A DNA stretch of 64,000 nt, taken from Sphingomonadaceae bacterium. GTDB taxonomy: Bacteria; Pseudomonadota; Alphaproteobacteria; Sphingomonadales; Sphingomonadaceae. The stretch is from contig RFPL01000010.1 of assembly GCA_009926135.1 (NCBI GenBank), forward strand, positions 1 through 64,000. The letters run 5' to 3'. The notes beneath the pieces were generated by a model, which had not been told where the DNA came from, ran no database searches, and saw only the letters and a program-made list of their open reading frames with translations. The position numbers and the translations under genes were made by a program. This document shows positions 30,185 through 38,852 of this stretch, piece by piece (position 1 is the stretch's first letter; each line of letters begins with the position of its first letter).

Positions 30185-31495
30185 ATGCGTCATATCGCCA
30201 TTATCGGGTCTGGCCCGGCGGGCTACTACACCGCCGAAGCGGCGCAAAAACAGTGGGGTGAGGATGTCCGGGTCGACATCTTCGACATGCTGCCCGTTCC
30301 CTATGGCCTGATCCGTACCGGGGTCGCCCCCGATCACCAGTCGATCAAGGGCGTCTCGCGCCGCTACGAAGGCACGGCCCTGTCCGACAACGTCCGCTTC
30401 GTCGGCAATGTCACGATCGGCGAGGACGTGACGATTGCCGAACTGCAGGAACTTTACGACGCGGTGGTCCTGGCCACCGGTGCCCCCAATGACAAGCCAG
30501 CGGGCATTCCCGGCGAAGGGCTGGAGAACGTCTTCGGCAGCGCCGCCTTCGTCGGCTGGTACAATGGCCACCCGCAATTCGCGAAGCTCAATCCCGACCT
30601 GTCCGGTGGTACCGCCGTTGTGATCGGCAACGGCAACGTCGCGCTGGACGTGGCGCGGATCATGTCCAAGACCGCGAGCGAGTTTGACGGCAGCGATATC
30701 GTGGCCCACGCCCTCCATGCCCTTGATCGGTCAAAGGTTTCACGCATCGTCATCCTGGGGCGCCGGGGTCCGCACCAGATTGCCATGACACCTAAGGAAC
30801 TGGGCGAACTGGCCCACCTGGCGCGGGCTTGCCCGCGCGTCGACCCGGCCGACTTGCCAGCCGAGGACGAGGACATGTTCCTCGAACCAGGGCAGCGCAA
30901 GTCGGTGGCCCATCTGCGCAGCTTTGCCGCAATCCCGGAGGAATTTCGCGCCGACAAACCGGTTGAGATCGAGTTCGATTTCTTCGCCAGCCCGCGCGCC
31001 ATCCAGGGTGACGGGCGCGTCAGCGGGATCGAGATCGAGCGCACCAAGCTTGACGCCAATGGCCGCGCCAGCGGCACGGGCGAAACCTATACGATCCCCT
31101 GCAGTCTGGTCGTCACCTGCATTGGGTACAAGACCAGCCCGATCCCCGGCGTGCCGTTTGAGGAGAGCGCGGGGCGCTTTGCCAACGACGAAGGACGGAT
31201 TCTCCCCGGACTCTATTGCGTCGGCTGGGCGCGGCGCGGCCCTTCGGGAACCATTGGCACGAACCGCCCCGATGGCTTCGCCATCATCGAACTGATCGCG
31301 CAGGACATCGGCAATGGTGCTGGCAAGGCTGGCCGCCCCGGTTTTGACGCGCTGGCCGAAGCGCGCGGGCTTGATGTTGTGACTTTCCGTGACTGGAAGA
31401 AGATCGAAGCCGCCGAAGAACAGCGCGCCCGCGATGGCGCCCCGCGCGAAAAGTTCGTCGATGTGGCCGACATGATCCGCGCGCTGGGGGAATAA
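30185..31495 (+). CDS. Adrenodoxin-reductase-type ferredoxin-NADP reductase
   Basis: 436-residue FAD/NADP oxidoreductase that passes electrons between NADPH and a ferredoxin. FAD motif GSGPAGYYTAEA is near residues 8-19, then PVPYGLIRTGVAPDH, characteristic of the adrenodoxin-reductase/FprA group. The NADP motif is GNGNVALDVARI, and the C-terminal block is GWARRGPSGTIGTNRPD. In sphingomonads such enzymes feed P450s or iron-sulfur assembly. The partner is not in the window. The 254-base gap before it holds no clear promoter. Confidence 0.88.
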   Translation: MRHIAIIGSGPAGYYTAEAAQKQWGEDVRVDIFDMLPVPYGLIRTGVAPDHQSIKGVSRRYEGTALSDNVRFVGNVTIGEDVTIAELQELYDAVVLATGAPNDKPAGIPGEGLENVFGSAAFVGWYNGHPQFAKLNPDLSGGTAVVIGNGNVALDVARIMSKTASEFDGSDIVAHALHALDRSKVSRIVILGRRGPHQIAMTPKELGELAHLARACPRVDPADLPAEDEDMFLEPGQRKSVAHLRSFAAIPEEFRADKPVEIEFDFFASPRAIQGDGRVSGIEIERTKLDANGRASGTGETYTIPCSLVVTCIGYKTSPIPGVPFEESAGRFANDEGRILPGLYCVGWARRGPSGTIGTNRPDGFAIIELIAQDIGNGAGKAGRPGFDALAEARGLDVVTFRDWKKIEAAEEQRARDGAPREKFVDVADMIRALGE

Positions 31496-31590
31496 CGGCC
31501 AGCTTACTGCTTGCTCCCGCCCCCAACGCGTGTTTTAATCGCGCGGTTAAAGGCGCGACCCCAGAGAGTCGCGGCCAGCGGAGAGAGGCT

Positions 31591-33345
31591 ATGCCCACTT
31601 ACGATCTGATCATTCGCGGCGGCACGATTGTCGACGGCACCGGCGCGGCGCGCTTTACCGGCGATGTCGCCATCAAGGACGGGCTGATCGCCGCTGTCGG
31701 CAATATCCAGGGCGACGCTGCGGACGAGATCGACGCCGCCGGCAAGATCGTCGCACCGGGCTGGGTCGATGTGCACACGCATTACGATGGTCAGGCCACC
31801 TGGGACCAGGAAATGGCCCCATCATCCTGGCATGGCGTGACGACCGCCGTGATGGGCAATTGCGGCGTAGGGTTCGCACCGGCGGCGCCGGATCGCCATA
31901 ACTGGCTGATCGGGCTGATGGAGGGGGTGGAGGACATCCCAGGCACGGCCCTGGCCGAGGGCATGAAGTGGGACTGGGAAACCTTCCCCGAATACCTCGA
32001 CGCACTGGAGAAGCTGCCGCGCTCGATCGACATCGGCACGCACGTCCCGCACGGCGCGGTGCGCGCCTATGTGCTGGGTGACCGCGAAATGCCAGGCGCC
32101 GTCCCGACCGCCGATGACATCGCCAAGATGGCCGATATCGTGGAGGAAGGCGTCCGCGCCGGGGCGCTGGGTTTCTCCACCAGCCGGACCGTGCTGCACC
32201 GCTCGATCGACGGCGAACTGGTGCCTGGCACCACGGCGACAGAAGAAGAACTGGTCGAGATTGGCCGCGCCATGGGCCGGGTTGGCTACGGCGTGTTCGA
32301 AATGGCCAGCGACCTGCGCCGCGAATGGAACGAGTTCAGCTGGATGGGCCAGATCAGCCGCGAAACCGGCCTGCCGGTGACCTTCGCCGCGCTGCAATCC
32401 ATCGCCAAGGAGCAGCCGCTGTCCGAGCAGATCGCCAACATGCGCGCCGAGAATGACAACGGCGCCAACATTGTCGCCCAGATCGCGCTACGTGGTAATG
32501 GCATCATCATGGCCTGGCAGGGCACAGTCCACCCGTTCCGCCTGCGGCCAAGCTGGCAGGCCATTGCTGACCTGCCATGGGAACAGCAGCGCGCCAAGCT
32601 GCTCGACCCGGCGTTCAAGGCGCAGCTGCTGTCCGAAGCCTGCGATTACAGCCAGGTTCCGGAAGACATCATCGGCATCTCGATGGTGGTCAGCGGCGGC
32701 TGGACCATGCAGTTCGAAATGGACCCCGATTTCGATTACGAACCGCAGGCCGATGCCTCGATCGCCGCGCGCGCCGCAGCTGCCGGGGTTTCGGGCGACG
32801 AATATGCCTATGACCTGCTCTGCCGCGATGGTGGCGCCGGTTTCATCTATCTGCCGATCCTCAACTATGCCGATGGCAACCTCGATTTCCTCGAAGCGCT
32901 GCAGCAGAGCGATGACACGGTGAACTCGCTATCTGATGGCGGGGCGCACTGCGGCACGATCTGCGATGCCGCCAGCCCGACCTTCATGCTCCAGCACTGG
33001 GTGCGCGATCGCAAGCGGGGCAACAAGATCAGTCTCGAAAACGCGATCAAGCGTCAGTGCCGCGATACGGCGCGGCTCTATGGCTTGGACGATCGCGGGA
33101 TCCTGGCGCCGGGCTACCTGGCCGATATCAACGTGATCGATCTCGACGCGGTCAAGCTGGGCAAGCCCTGGCTGGCCTTTGACCTCCCGGCCGGTGGCAA
33201 GCGCCTGCTGCAGCGGGCCGAAGGTTACGTCTGCACGATCAAGACCGGCGTGGTGACGTTCAAGGATGGCGAATGGACCGGTGCCACCCCGGGCGGCCTG
33301 ATCCGCGGGCCCCAGCGGGCCGATATGCTCGAAGCTGCCGAATGA
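31591..33345 (+). CDS. N-acyl-D-amino-acid deacylase family amidohydrolase
   Basis: 584-residue amidohydrolase-superfamily enzyme. The metal-binding HTH motif (His62-Thr-His64 in VDVHTHYDGQ), the bridging-cysteine motif GNCG with Cys91, and the late LSDGGAHCG with its catalytic Asp follow the D-aminoacylase pattern. The ending APGYLADINVID matches the small beta-domain. It is longer than the 480-500 residues usual for D-aminoacylase, so the true substrate may differ. No signal peptide. The ATG is 95 bases past the ferredoxin reductase stop. Confidence 0.82.
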   Translation: MPTYDLIIRGGTIVDGTGAARFTGDVAIKDGLIAAVGNIQGDAADEIDAAGKIVAPGWVDVHTHYDGQATWDQEMAPSSWHGVTTAVMGNCGVGFAPAAPDRHNWLIGLMEGVEDIPGTALAEGMKWDWETFPEYLDALEKLPRSIDIGTHVPHGAVRAYVLGDREMPGAVPTADDIAKMADIVEEGVRAGALGFSTSRTVLHRSIDGELVPGTTATEEELVEIGRAMGRVGYGVFEMASDLRREWNEFSWMGQISRETGLPVTFAALQSIAKEQPLSEQIANMRAENDNGANIVAQIALRGNGIIMAWQGTVHPFRLRPSWQAIADLPWEQQRAKLLDPAFKAQLLSEACDYSQVPEDIIGISMVVSGGWTMQFEMDPDFDYEPQADASIAARAAAAGVSGDEYAYDLLCRDGGAGFIYLPILNYADGNLDFLEALQQSDDTVNSLSDGGAHCGTICDAASPTFMLQHWVRDRKRGNKISLENAIKRQCRDTARLYGLDDRGILAPGYLADINVIDLDAVKLGKPWLAFDLPAGGKRLLQRAEGYVCTIKTGVVTFKDGEWTGATPGGLIRGPQRADMLEAAE

Positions 33346-33350
33346 GCTCC

Positions 33351-33378
33351 CCCGCCCCGGCGTAACAGCCGGGGCGGG
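33351..33378. terminator. GC hairpin between converging genes
   Basis: CCCGCCCCGGC (33351-33361) and GCCGGGGCGGG (33368-33378) pair exactly over 11 bases around a GTAACA loop, between the amidohydrolase stop and the DUF2855 stop. There is only a TT after it, so it is a weak but well-placed terminator candidate for both genes. Confidence 0.5.
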
Positions 33379-33386
33379 TTGGCCTG

Positions 33387-34463
33387 CTAGGGCCGGATCA
33401 CGATCCCCACCGCCGGGTCTGCCTTACCTGCCAGTGTCGCCAGATAGGCCTCCTGCGCGGCCTGCAGCCCGCTGCGAACGTCAATCGTCAGCGCTCCACC
33501 GGCCTCGGCAATAAACCGCATCCAGCTCTCACCCACGGCCTCGCCGAAGGCCTTGGGGCCAAGTTCCTTGTTCGCCGCCACGGCATGATCAGGCGCGAAG
33601 AACAGCACCGGCGTGGGCCCCGGCAACGGGCCATTGTCCTGGCCGAATCCGGCACCCACATGGGTCGCACCGACCGTGCAGGAATATTTGAGGTGATCAC
33701 CTAGCGCGGTGTGCACACCGTGGATCAGCCCTGCATTGCCGGCAAAGTCGACCAGCACGGACGATAGCTGCGGCAGGCTGGCGAGGTCCTCATAGGCCAG
33801 CACCTGATCGTAGAACCCGCCGCGCCGCACAAATTCAACGTTTCCGGCCGAAGTCAGGCCGGTCCGCTTGATGCCGGGCGAACGATGCCGCGCTACGGAA
33901 GCAAGGCCCATCGCGGTCTTGGACGAGGCTGAGGTCATCACCACCGCCTCTGCACCGAACCAGTTTTCACGGCGCATGAAGCTCTCGATCAGGAAGCCAG
34001 TCTTGAATAGCGGGCCAAAGATCATCCGCTCACCTTCGCGCGCGGGATCATGCTCTGGGTCGGCGGCAAGACGGCTGTACTGATTGTAGATCGGGCTCAT
34101 CGGCTGGCGGTGCGCCGCCGCATCGGTGAAACCGCCCGCACTTACCCCGGTCGGCAGCACGTCCAGGCTGTCGCCCATGGGCAAATAGCCATAGACCCGT
34201 TCACCCACGGCAATCTCCGGATGGCGGCTTTCGGTGACCACGGCATGGCCCCACATCGGCACCACGCCCCAGCCGTCCTCGCCCGGGAAGAAGTTCCAGT
34301 AACCGAAGGCGTCGCCAGCCACGGCATAGGTCACGTTGTTGGCAGTGACCGAAAAGCTCTCGATCTTGAGGCGGACCGCACCATCGCCCAACGGCGCATC
34401 GGTTGCTTCGACAATGCGCGTTTCACCAAGCGCGCCGCGCTTTACCTGAACGGTCCTTGCCAT
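33387..34463 (-). CDS. DUF2855 family protein
   Basis: 358-residue protein of the DUF2855 family, which resembles a medium-chain dehydrogenase/reductase in fold. An N-terminal GroES-like part contains YWNFFPGEDGWGVVPMWGHA, and the central region VVMTSASSKTAMGLA corresponds to the nucleotide-binding domain but lacks a clean GxGxxG. Function and substrate are not established. It is transcribed divergently from the broken DUF4242 gene, 169 bases away. Confidence 0.78.
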   Translation of the reverse strand: MARTVQVKRGALGETRIVEATDAPLGDGAVRLKIESFSVTANNVTYAVAGDAFGYWNFFPGEDGWGVVPMWGHAVVTESRHPEIAVGERVYGYLPMGDSLDVLPTGVSAGGFTDAAAHRQPMSPIYNQYSRLAADPEHDPAREGERMIFGPLFKTGFLIESFMRRENWFGAEAVVMTSASSKTAMGLASVARHRSPGIKRTGLTSAGNVEFVRRGGFYDQVLAYEDLASLPQLSSVLVDFAGNAGLIHGVHTALGDHLKYSCTVGATHVGAGFGQDNGPLPGPTPVLFFAPDHAVAANKELGPKAFGEAVGESWMRFIAEAGGALTIDVRSGLQAAQEAYLATLAGKADPAVGIVIRP

Positions 34464-34632
34464 TGAAACTCTCCCGAGAACTCGGGATTATTCCTAGGGC
34501 CTGGCGCAGTGAGGTCAATCGCGTTGCCGAGCGACTGACCGGGATAATTCCGGTGGCAAGTACCGCCGCTCTGGCCTATCGTTCCGGCATAACAACGGGT
34601 CGCTACCACTTTTTGACGAGAAGGTAGACGAC

Positions 34633-34827
34633 ATGCCACAATTCGTGATTGAACGGGAAATGCCGGGTGCCGGCACGCTAGATGGCGAAGCGCTGAAGGG
34701 CGCTTCGCAGGCTTCATGCTCCGTGCTGCGGGATCTTGGGCCGCAGATCCAGTGGGTGCACTCCTACGTCACCGACAACAAGATCTACTGCATCTACCGC
34801 GCACCTGACGCGGATATGATCCGCTAG
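34633..34827 (+). CDS. DUF4242 protein, truncated by an in-frame TAG
   Basis: The open frame gives 64 residues (MPQFVIEREMPGAGTL ... YRAPDADMIR) and matches the start of DUF4242, a family of about 90-residue proteins that includes a nickel-binding member. The TAG at 34825-34827 falls where family members usually have Glu (IREHAE). The same frame continues for another 25 codons with unmistakable family sequence. A ribosome site GAGAAGG is eight bases before the ATG. The product is probably shortened and non-functional, unless the stop is read through or the base is a sequencing error. Confidence 0.75.
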   Translation: MPQFVIEREMPGAGTLDGEALKGASQASCSVLRDLGPQIQWVHSYVTDNKIYCIYRAPDADMIR

Positions 34828-34905
34828 CACGCAGAAAGCGCTGGTTTCCCGGCGAACAGCATCCAGGAAGTGCACAACATGATCGATCCGACGACCGCCG
34901 AATAG
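34825..34905 (+). other. In-frame continuation of DUF4242 beyond the amber codon
   Basis: Codon 65 is TAG. The following codons read HAESAGFPANSIQEV and then IDPTTAE before a second TAG at 34903-34905, restoring the usual length of 90 residues. The reading frame is unshifted and the residues are conserved in the family, so the interruption is one substitution from GAG, AAG or CAG. Confidence 0.75.
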
Positions 34906-34922
34906 GCAGCCGTCCGTCGGCT

Positions 34923-34950
34923 TGCCCGGGCTAGTGGACCAGCCCGGGCA
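34923..34950. terminator. Hairpin between DUF4242 and dnaN
   Basis: TGCCCGGGCT (34923-34932) pairs exactly with AGCCCGGGCA (34941-34950) around an eight-base loop. It lies between converging genes: 17 bases past the second DUF4242 stop and nine bases from the dnaN stop. It has no T-run. Confidence 0.5.
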
Positions 34951-34959
34951 TAAGCCGGA

Positions 34960-36078
34960 CTACACCCGCATCGGCATCAGCACGTAAAGCGCCGGACTCT
35001 TGTCGTCCTGGCGGATCAGCGTCGGCGCGCCAGCATCGGCAAGGTGCAATTCAACCGTATCACCTTCGATCTGGCCGAGGATATCCTTGAGATATGTGGC
35101 ATTGAAGCCGATCTCGAACCCGGCGGACTTGTAATCGGCTGGCACCTCTTCCGAGGCCGTCCCGTTATCCGGCGAAGTTACCGAGAGTGTCACCCGGTCA
35201 TTATCCAGCGCCATCTTGACCGCGCGGGTCTTTTCCGTGGCGATCGTCGCGACGCGGTCCACGCCCTGCCAGAAGCTCTTGGGGTCAAGCCGCAGCAGCT
35301 TGTCGTTCCCGGTCGGGATCACGCGGCTGTAGTCGGGGAAGGTGCCGTCGATCAGCTTGCTGGTCAGCACAACGCCGTTCTCACCACCCAGGGTGAAGCG
35401 AATCTTACTGGCCGACAGGTCGATCAAAACCTTCGCGTCCTGCGCCTCTTCCAGCAACTTGCGCAGTTCAGCAACGCATTTGCGCGGCACGATCACGTCC
35501 GGCATTCCTTCCGAACCGTCCGGGCGCGGGATCGTGAAGCGGGCCAGGCGGTGACCGTCAGTGGCCGCTGCCTTCAGCTCATCATCCGTAACGTGAATGA
35601 AGATGCCGTTGAGGTAATAGCGGGTTTCCTCGGTGCTGATCGCAAAGCGGGTGCGGTCGATCAGCTGGGCCAGCGTCGCGGCCGGCAGCTCGAAGCTGGT
35701 TGGCAGATCGCCTTCGACGATCACCGGGAAATCATCGCGCGGCAGGGTTGGCAGCGAGAAGCGGCTGCGCCCGGCCTTTACCGCCATGCGATTGTCCGCC
35801 GTTTCCAGGCTAACCTGGCTGCCATCAGGCAGCTTGCGGGCAATGTCGAACAGCAGGTGCGCCGAGACCGTGATTGCACCCGCGCCCTCGACCGAGACCG
35901 CGCCAAGGGTTTCGACCACCTGAAGATCAAGGTCAGTCGCCATGATCCGGACCGTGCCGTCAGCCGCAGCTTCGATCAGCACGTTCGAGAGGATCGGGAT
36001 CGTGTTGCGCCGTTCAACGACGGACTGCACGTGCGACAGGCACTTCAGAAGCGTCGCGCGTTCGATTGTGGCCTTCAT
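34960..36078 (-). CDS. dnaN: DNA polymerase III beta subunit (sliding clamp)
   Basis: 372-residue ring-forming clamp that tethers DNA polymerase III to DNA. The start MKATIERATLLKCLSHVQSVVERRNTIP is the conserved N-terminus; an upstream in-frame 14 residues are rejected. Three repeats of the clamp fold are recognisable, with FDIARKLPDG in the first and the C-terminal ALYVLMPMRV. It is not beside dnaA or recF here. It follows fabG on the same strand at a distance of 166 bases, so it probably has its own promoter. Confidence 0.97.
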   Translation of the reverse strand: MKATIERATLLKCLSHVQSVVERRNTIPILSNVLIEAAADGTVRIMATDLDLQVVETLGAVSVEGAGAITVSAHLLFDIARKLPDGSQVSLETADNRMAVKAGRSRFSLPTLPRDDFPVIVEGDLPTSFELPAATLAQLIDRTRFAISTEETRYYLNGIFIHVTDDELKAAATDGHRLARFTIPRPDGSEGMPDVIVPRKCVAELRKLLEEAQDAKVLIDLSASKIRFTLGGENGVVLTSKLIDGTFPDYSRVIPTGNDKLLRLDPKSFWQGVDRVATIATEKTRAVKMALDNDRVTLSVTSPDNGTASEEVPADYKSAGFEIGFNATYLKDILGQIEGDTVELHLADAGAPTLIRQDDKSPALYVLMPMRV

Positions 36079-36244
36079 GATCGGTTTCGTCCCCAGGAAC
36101 TGATTTCGAGGCGAGCGCACAGCCGGAATCGGCCGCAGCGCCGGAAATTCGGACCTCCGTTCTTAACGCCGGGGGTGCGGCGGGCAAGTTCGGCTTTCCT
36201 GAATCCCGGCTAAACTGGGGATAAATCCACCCTTTCGGGCTGGA

Positions 36245-37003
36245 TCAGAGCATGGCCATCCCGCCGTTGACGTGCAGCGTCTGTCCGGTGATGTAGCCGG
36301 CTTCCTTGCTGGCAAGGTAAGCGACAGCCGCCCCAATATCCTCGCCCTCACCCATCCGGCCCATCGGTATCCGGGCATTGAGCGCGTCCTTTTGGGCATC
36401 CGGGAGCACTTCGGTCATCGCGGTGCGGATGAACCCGGGGGCCACGCAGTTAACCGTCACGCCGCGGCTGGCGATTTCCTGGCCGAGCGACTTGGACATC
36501 CCGACCAGGCCGGCCTTGGCGGCGGCATAGTTCATCTGCCCGGGATTGCCGGTTGCGCCGACCACGCTCGTGATGGTGATGATCCGGCCGAAGCGGGCCT
36601 TCATCATCGGCTTGGTCGCGGCGCGCATCAGGCGGAAGGCAGCTTCAAGGTTAACCTTGATGACCTGCTCCCACTCTTCATCCTTCATCCGCATGGCCAG
36701 GTTGTCGCGGGTGATCCCGGCATTGTTCACCAGGATGTCGATCTTGCCCAGGGTATCGATCGTGGCCGGCACCAGATGCTCGACCTGTTCGCTGTTCGAC
36801 AGATCACAGGTGATCTCGACATGATCGTGTCCATAGGTGTCGTTCAGCTCCTCGCGGAACGCGCGCAGCTTCGACGGGTTGGTCCCTGACAGCGCCAACC
36901 GCGCACCCTGTCGGGCCAGGGCATGGCTGATGGCCGAGCCTATGCCCCCGGCAGCGCCAGTGACAAGGGCGGTCATTCCAGTCAGGTCGAACATGCGGTC
37001 CAT
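36245..37003 (-). CDS. fabG: 3-oxoacyl-ACP reductase
   Basis: 252-residue SDR that reduces 3-oxoacyl-ACP in each round of fatty-acid elongation. TGAAGGIG, NNAGITRDNL, catalytic Ser146, Tyr159 and Lys163, and the ending QTLHVNGGMAML are classic FabG. AAGGAG precedes the ATG at 37003 by eight bases, which decides for it over a GTG two codons earlier. It follows fabD by two bases. The usual acpP gene does not follow; the next gene on this strand would be dnaN, which lies upstream of it in position and downstream in transcription. Confidence 0.95.
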   Translation of the reverse strand: MDRMFDLTGMTALVTGAAGGIGSAISHALARQGARLALSGTNPSKLRAFREELNDTYGHDHVEITCDLSNSEQVEHLVPATIDTLGKIDILVNNAGITRDNLAMRMKDEEWEQVIKVNLEAAFRLMRAATKPMMKARFGRIITITSVVGATGNPGQMNYAAAKAGLVGMSKSLGQEIASRGVTVNCVAPGFIRTAMTEVLPDAQKDALNARIPMGRMGEGEDIGAAVAYLASKEAGYITGQTLHVNGGMAML

Positions 37004-37005
37004 GA

Positions 37006-37941
37006 TCACAGCTCCTTTGCCAGCGCTTCGATGTCGGCCATGCCGACCACGCTGGTCACGGTTACATCGTTGACGCTCCGGCCGATCATCGGCCCCAGCA
37101 CCTTGCCGCCCAGTTCAACGAACTTGTCTACCCCGGCAGCCTGCATGGCAATCACGCTTTCGCGCCAGCGGACGCGGCCGCAGACCTGCTCGACCAGCAG
37201 GCGCTGGACCTCGGCCGGGTCGCTGACCACGGCGGCGGTGACATTGGCGAACAGCGGCACGCGCAGCGCGCCCGGCGGAGTCTGACCCAGCGCCGCAGCC
37301 ATGGCATCGGCGGCCGGCTGCATTAGCGGGCAATGGAACGGGGCCGAGACGGGCAGCAGCACACCGCGCTTGATCTCGAAGTCCTTGACCATGGCAATCG
37401 CCCGCTCGATCGCGCCCTTGTGGCCCGACAGGACGACCTGTCCGGGATCGTTGTCATTGGCCACGGTGCAGACTTCACCCTCGGCTGCGGCGTCCGCCAG
37501 CTTCTGGGCCTTGTCGATATCGGCACCGAGCAGCGCGCACATCGCGCCAACGCCAACCGGCACGGCGGCCTGCATCGCCTGCCCGCGCAGCTTGAGCAGG
37601 CGGGCCGTATCGGCCAGGCTGAAGGCTCCGGCGGCGCAGAGTGCGGTATATTCGCCCAGGCTGTGCCCGGCGACGAAATCGGCCTTGTCGGCCAGCGTGA
37701 TCCCGCCTTCCTGTTCCAGCACGCGCAGCACGGCAATGGCATTGGCCATGATCGCCGGCTGGGCATTCTCGGTCAGGGTCAGGGCATCTTCGGGCCCATC
37801 GCGCATGATGGCGGAAAGCTTCTGGCCCAGCGCGTCGTCGACTTCTTCGAACACGGCGCGCGCGGCGGCGCTGGCTGCGGCCAGATCGGCGCCCATGCCG
37901 ACCTTCTGGCTACCCTGACCCGGAAAAACGAATGCGCGCAT
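37006..37941 (-). CDS. fabD: Malonyl-CoA:ACP transacylase
   Basis: 311-residue enzyme that loads malonate onto acyl-carrier protein. FVFPGQGSQKVGMG opens the protein; the nucleophile Ser94 lies in GHSLGEY; the catalytic His is in PFHCPLM. The length is typical. It is the first gene of a fabD-fabG pair with a two-base gap. Confidence 0.96.
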   Translation of the reverse strand: MRAFVFPGQGSQKVGMGADLAAASAAARAVFEEVDDALGQKLSAIMRDGPEDALTLTENAQPAIMANAIAVLRVLEQEGGITLADKADFVAGHSLGEYTALCAAGAFSLADTARLLKLRGQAMQAAVPVGVGAMCALLGADIDKAQKLADAAAEGEVCTVANDNDPGQVVLSGHKGAIERAIAMVKDFEIKRGVLLPVSAPFHCPLMQPAADAMAAALGQTPPGALRVPLFANVTAAVVSDPAEVQRLLVEQVCGRVRWRESVIAMQAAGVDKFVELGGKVLGPMIGRSVNDVTVTSVVGMADIEALAKEL

Positions 37942-37986
37942 GGTCCTCTCCCTTGGCTTTGGCGCCTGCGCCTATTGGCTGGCGCG

Positions 37987-38799
37987 TCAGCGGGCAAGTC
38001 CGAAGGGGACAATCTTGTTGTCGATATCGTGGCCGATGTCGGCTGTCCCCAGAAACGGAATGGCGTGCCGCTGGCACCAGTGGCGGGCAATCTGCTCTGC
38101 ATCGGCACCAAAGGGCCGGTCGTTTTCCGGCACCTCGCTGACCCGGCCCAGCCTCAGACCGGCGATCCCGCCAAGGTGCGCTGTCAGGTGGAAGAACAAC
38201 CGGTCGACCGCATAGAGGTACTCACAGACCTCCTCGACCAGCACGACATGGCCAGCGAGCCCCGGCATCAGCGGGGTGCCGCCCAGCATGGCCAGGGTCA
38301 TCAGGTTGAAGGCAGCCGCCGGATGCTTGTCCGGCAATGGTTCTTCACCGGTCTTGTCGCCGTCCAGCCAGGCCAGGGAGCGCCGAACCGCCGCTTCGCC
38401 CCCGGCCCGGCGGATGTCGGCCGGCATCGGGGCATGGACTGGTTGACCGATCCGGTTGCGGTAAAGCCCGCCGAGCAGGGTTCCCGCATCGGAATAGCCC
38501 AGGAACTGTTTGTCCTGCGCCGCATGATCGAACCGCGTTAGCGCATCCTCCGCAATCCGCGCCGCGCCATAACCGCCGCGCGCGAACCACACGGCGTCAA
38601 AGGCCGGATCGTTGGCGCATTCGACCAGCGCATCAAGCCGGGCCGCGTCTGGCCCGGCGAAATGCCCGTCGCTGAGGAAGCATTGAGGGTGGAAATGCAG
38701 CGTCACCCCGGGAAACTCGGCGGCGGCCAGTGCCAGGACACGCTCCGCATCCTCTTTGAAAAAGGCCGCCGACGGGGCGCAGATCGCTACATTGGGCAT
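37987..38799 (-). CDS. ldcA: S66 LD-carboxypeptidase (muropeptide recycling)
   Basis: 270-residue family S66 peptidase. LdcA removes the terminal D-Ala from recycled tetrapeptides in the cytoplasm. The nucleophile Ser103 lies in GYSDAGT, following WFARGGYGAAR. Glu in LVEEVCEYLY and His in DIGHDIDN complete the triad expected for the family. It has no signal peptide. It is slightly shorter than the 300 residues common in LdcA. It is divergent from the mpl-like gene, with 53 bases between starts, which supports a wall-recycling role. Confidence 0.82.
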   Translation of the reverse strand: MPNVAICAPSAAFFKEDAERVLALAAAEFPGVTLHFHPQCFLSDGHFAGPDAARLDALVECANDPAFDAVWFARGGYGAARIAEDALTRFDHAAQDKQFLGYSDAGTLLGGLYRNRIGQPVHAPMPADIRRAGGEAAVRRSLAWLDGDKTGEEPLPDKHPAAAFNLMTLAMLGGTPLMPGLAGHVVLVEEVCEYLYAVDRLFFHLTAHLGGIAGLRLGRVSEVPENDRPFGADAEQIARHWCQRHAIPFLGTADIGHDIDNKIVPFGLAR

Positions 38800-38852
38800 G
38801 ACGCTTCCTAACCCGGTTGTCAGGCGTGGCAAGGGCGCATACCGGAGGGACC

